This document shows positions 62,578-64,000 of a stretch of 64,000 bases of DNA, piece after piece. The stretch is taken from NCBI RefSeq assembly GCF_002968285.2, contig NZ_CP134400.1:1798001-1862000 (forward strand). Direction: 5' to 3'. The stretch's first letter is position 1. Every line of letters starts with the position of its first letter. The position numbers were made by a program, and so were the translations under genes. The stretch is from Mycobacterium sp. ITM-2016-00318 (GTDB taxonomy: Bacteria; Actinomycetota; Actinomycetes; Mycobacteriales; Mycobacteriaceae). Below the pieces are notes generated by a model, which saw only the letters and a program-made list of their open reading frames with translations, was not told where the DNA came from and ran no database searches.

Positions 62578-63503
62578 CTCGCGAACGCTTTCAACAGTTC
62601 CTGCCGTGCGGTGACGACATCTGCGTCGGCCGACGTCAGCCATTCGTCGTCGACGACGCCCTCGTCGATCAGCGCCCTGCGGTACTGCTCGACGGGGTCG
62701 TTGGCGACCGCGGCGGCCAGCTCGTCGGCTTCGCGGTACTTGGTGTGCGGGTCGGCAGTGGTGTGCCCACCGATGCGGGTGGTTCTGAGCTCGATCAGGG
62801 CGGGAGACAGCGACGTCTCGACGTATTGTCTGGCTTCGACGCAACTGAGGTAGGTGCTGTCGGGGTCGTCGGCCGAGACCGACCACGACCGCACGCCGAA
62901 TCCGATGGCGCGATCGGCGATGGAGGTCAGCATCTGTTCGTGACTCGGCTTGGAGATCGCCCACCCGTTGTTCTGACAGATGAAGAGAACCTGCGCGGAC
63001 TCGACCGCTGCCAGGTTGAGCGCCTCAGACATGTCGCCTTCACTTGTCGCCCCGTCACCGACGTAGACCACAACGGTTTCGGCCATGTTCTGCAACCGCT
63101 GCCCGATCGCGTATCCGACGCCGTGCAGAGTCTGCGCCGCCAGCACCAGGGTGTAGGGAAAAAACCCGTGCTCGTGTGGATTCCAGCCGCAGAACGTGCG
63201 CCCGGCCCACTGCGCCACCAACGGGACCGCATCGATGCCACGCACGACGGCGACCGCGTGCTCGCGATAGCTCGGGAAGATCACCGCTTCGTCGCCGACG
63301 GCCATCGCCGAACCGACCTGTGCCGCCTCCTGGCCCCGGCACGACAGCCACAGGTCGAGCGCGCCCTGGTTCTCCAGAAGGCTCGCCTCTTCGTCGATAC
63401 CCCGCGCCATCAGCATGTGCCGCAACATCGCGCGCCGCGTCTGCGAATCGACGTCCGCGCGGCCGTCGACCCGACCAGCGCGGGCGGGCCCGGTGATCTC
63501 CAC
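62574..63503 (-). CDS. 2-oxoacid dehydrogenase E1 alpha subunit (TPP-dependent)
   Basis: A 309-residue subunit with the TPP motif GDGATSEGDMSEALNLAAV followed by ICQNNGWAIS. The opening block RGQEAAQVGSAMA is typical of branched-chain E1alpha. The short length (usual ~400 for mycobacterial BkdA-like) suggests a trimmed N-terminus. GTG 63503 is the start, without an obvious Shine-Dalgarno, so the mRNA may be nearly leaderless. It is first in a seven-gene minus-strand operon with E1beta, lipoyl domain, ACP, KASIII, SDR and FAD oxidoreductase. Confidence 0.92.
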   Translation of the reverse strand: MEITGPARAGRVDGRADVDSQTRRAMLRHMLMARGIDEEASLLENQGALDLWLSCRGQEAAQVGSAMAVGDEAVIFPSYREHAVAVVRGIDAVPLVAQWAGRTFCGWNPHEHGFFPYTLVLAAQTLHGVGYAIGQRLQNMAETVVVYVGDGATSEGDMSEALNLAAVESAQVLFICQNNGWAISKPSHEQMLTSIADRAIGFGVRSWSVSADDPDSTYLSCVEARQYVETSLSPALIELRTTRIGGHTTADPHTKYREADELAAAVANDPVEQYRRALIDEGVVDDEWLTSADADVVTARQELLKAFAR

Positions 63504-63560
63504 ACAACCAAGTTAATGCCATCGGGGTATTTCCACCGATATGGGTGCTGGTGAGGCGGG

Positions 63561-64000
63561 CTACCTCGCGACCGGCTCCTCGGCAGGCGAGGGCGGCGAC
63601 GGTTCGTCGTGCCGGTGTGTTGCCAGTACGCACCCGGCCAGAATCAACGTCAACGCACCGACGTTCCACGCGGTGAGCGGCTCGCTCAGCACGACCACAC
63701 CTGCCAGTAGCGCCACCGCGGGATTGACGTACGTGAAGACCAGTGCGCGCGTGGCACCGACTTCCCGGATGAGCGCGAAGAACACGATGAAGGCCAGAGC
63801 GGTGCAGATGACCGCCAATCCCGCCAGCGCCAACAACACTCGCGTCGACGGCATCTCGCTCGGCCATGTCGCCGCGGCCGGCGCGGCATAGACCAACGCG
63901 GCGAATCCCAGACACGTGGCGGTCATCGGCAGGGCGGGCACATCCGAGAGATGCCGGGCGGCGATCAGCGGAGCGATCGCATAGCAGGTGGCCACCATCA
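63561..64000 (-). CDS. EamA/DMT-superfamily transporter, C-terminal part (runs off the window)
   Basis: The frame is open to the right edge. It encodes the last four or five hydrophobic helices of an EamA-type drug/metabolite exporter, including ALIREVGATRALVFTYVNPAVALLAG, the conserved end of the second EamA repeat, then a hydrophilic tail with PSPPSPAEE. It ends 57 bp upstream of E1alpha on the same strand, so co-transcription is possible and it might export the pathway's product. The N-terminal half is not visible. Confidence 0.85.
   Translation of the reverse strand, partial: MVATCYAIAPLIAARHLSDVPALPMTATCLGFAALVYAAPAAATWPSEMPSTRVLLALAGLAVICTALAFIVFFALIREVGATRALVFTYVNPAVALLAGVVVLSEPLTAWNVGALTLILAGCVLATHRHDEPSPPSPAEEPVAR

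Noticed and set aside
63524..63546. Imperfect inverted repeat (CCATCGG...CCGATATGG) ahead of E1alpha
   Set aside because: The arms match only partly; it might be an operator for the E1 operon but the evidence is too weak to call.

Overview
The window looks like chromosomal DNA of a high-GC mycobacterium, probably an environmental, rapidly growing Mycolicibacterium-type species. The evidence is a DevR/DevS dormancy two-component pair, two MmpL-class RND exporters, a PGRS-like glycine-rich protein, a fatty-acyl-AMP ligase (FAAL) with a polyketide synthase, a DesA3-type desaturase with its reductase, a 13E12/DUF222 HNH protein and a CelA-type GH6 cellulase. No rRNA, tRNA or CRISPR was found.

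Layout. 1-2.4 kb: PGRS-like/GH5 glycosidase, entering from outside the window. 2.7-10.3 kb: a dormancy (DosR) locus in visible decay, with ferredoxin, Acg-type nitroreductase, DevR and DevS intact, surrounded by four universal-stress-protein relics and a wrecked wax-ester/triacylglycerol synthase gene. 10.3-12.8 kb: a GT4 glycosyltransferase, a GH13 stump, an AT-richer patch and a small hypothetical gene. 12.8-22.4 kb: a minus-strand lipid assembly line, ACP - FAAL - PKS (KS-AT-ACP fused to a PLP-dependent alpha-oxoamine synthase) - thioesterase - MmpL exporter; a long-chain acyl-CoA synthetase is divergent from it. 24.5-33 kb: a catabolic cluster of BVMO, P450, CMD-domain protein, three SDRs and ALDH, with a TetR regulator and a perfect inverted repeat in the divergent promoter region. 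33-44.9 kb: DUF2252 protein, MASE1-GAF-PP2C phosphatase, MmpL4/5-type exporter, the desaturase pair, an Asp/Lys-rich protein, hemerythrin and crotonase. 45-55.3 kb: FAD amine oxidase, GH6 cellulase, and a CitA/CitB-type two-component system with an amino-acid permease, an MFS carrier and an anchored Ser/Asp-rich protein. Three related ~85-bp promoter blocks tie these last genes together. 55.4-58.2 kb: an IS3-family element abutting a frameshifted DUF222 gene. 58.2-63.5 kb: a seven-gene minus-strand operon, E1alpha - E1beta - stand-alone lipoyl domain - ACP - KASIII - SDR - FAD oxidoreductase. An EamA transporter runs off the right edge.

How they work together. The PKS cluster encodes activation, one malonyl extension, amino-acid-dependent release and export of an amino-ketone (sphingoid-like) lipid. 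The right-hand operon encodes a dedicated 2-oxoacid decarboxylation system whose acyl group appears to be passed from a free lipoyl domain to a KASIII and an ACP. These two are the best candidates for undescribed biosynthetic systems. The three-copy promoter block is the best candidate for an undescribed regulatory circuit. Families were recognised from memory of motifs; no search was run.
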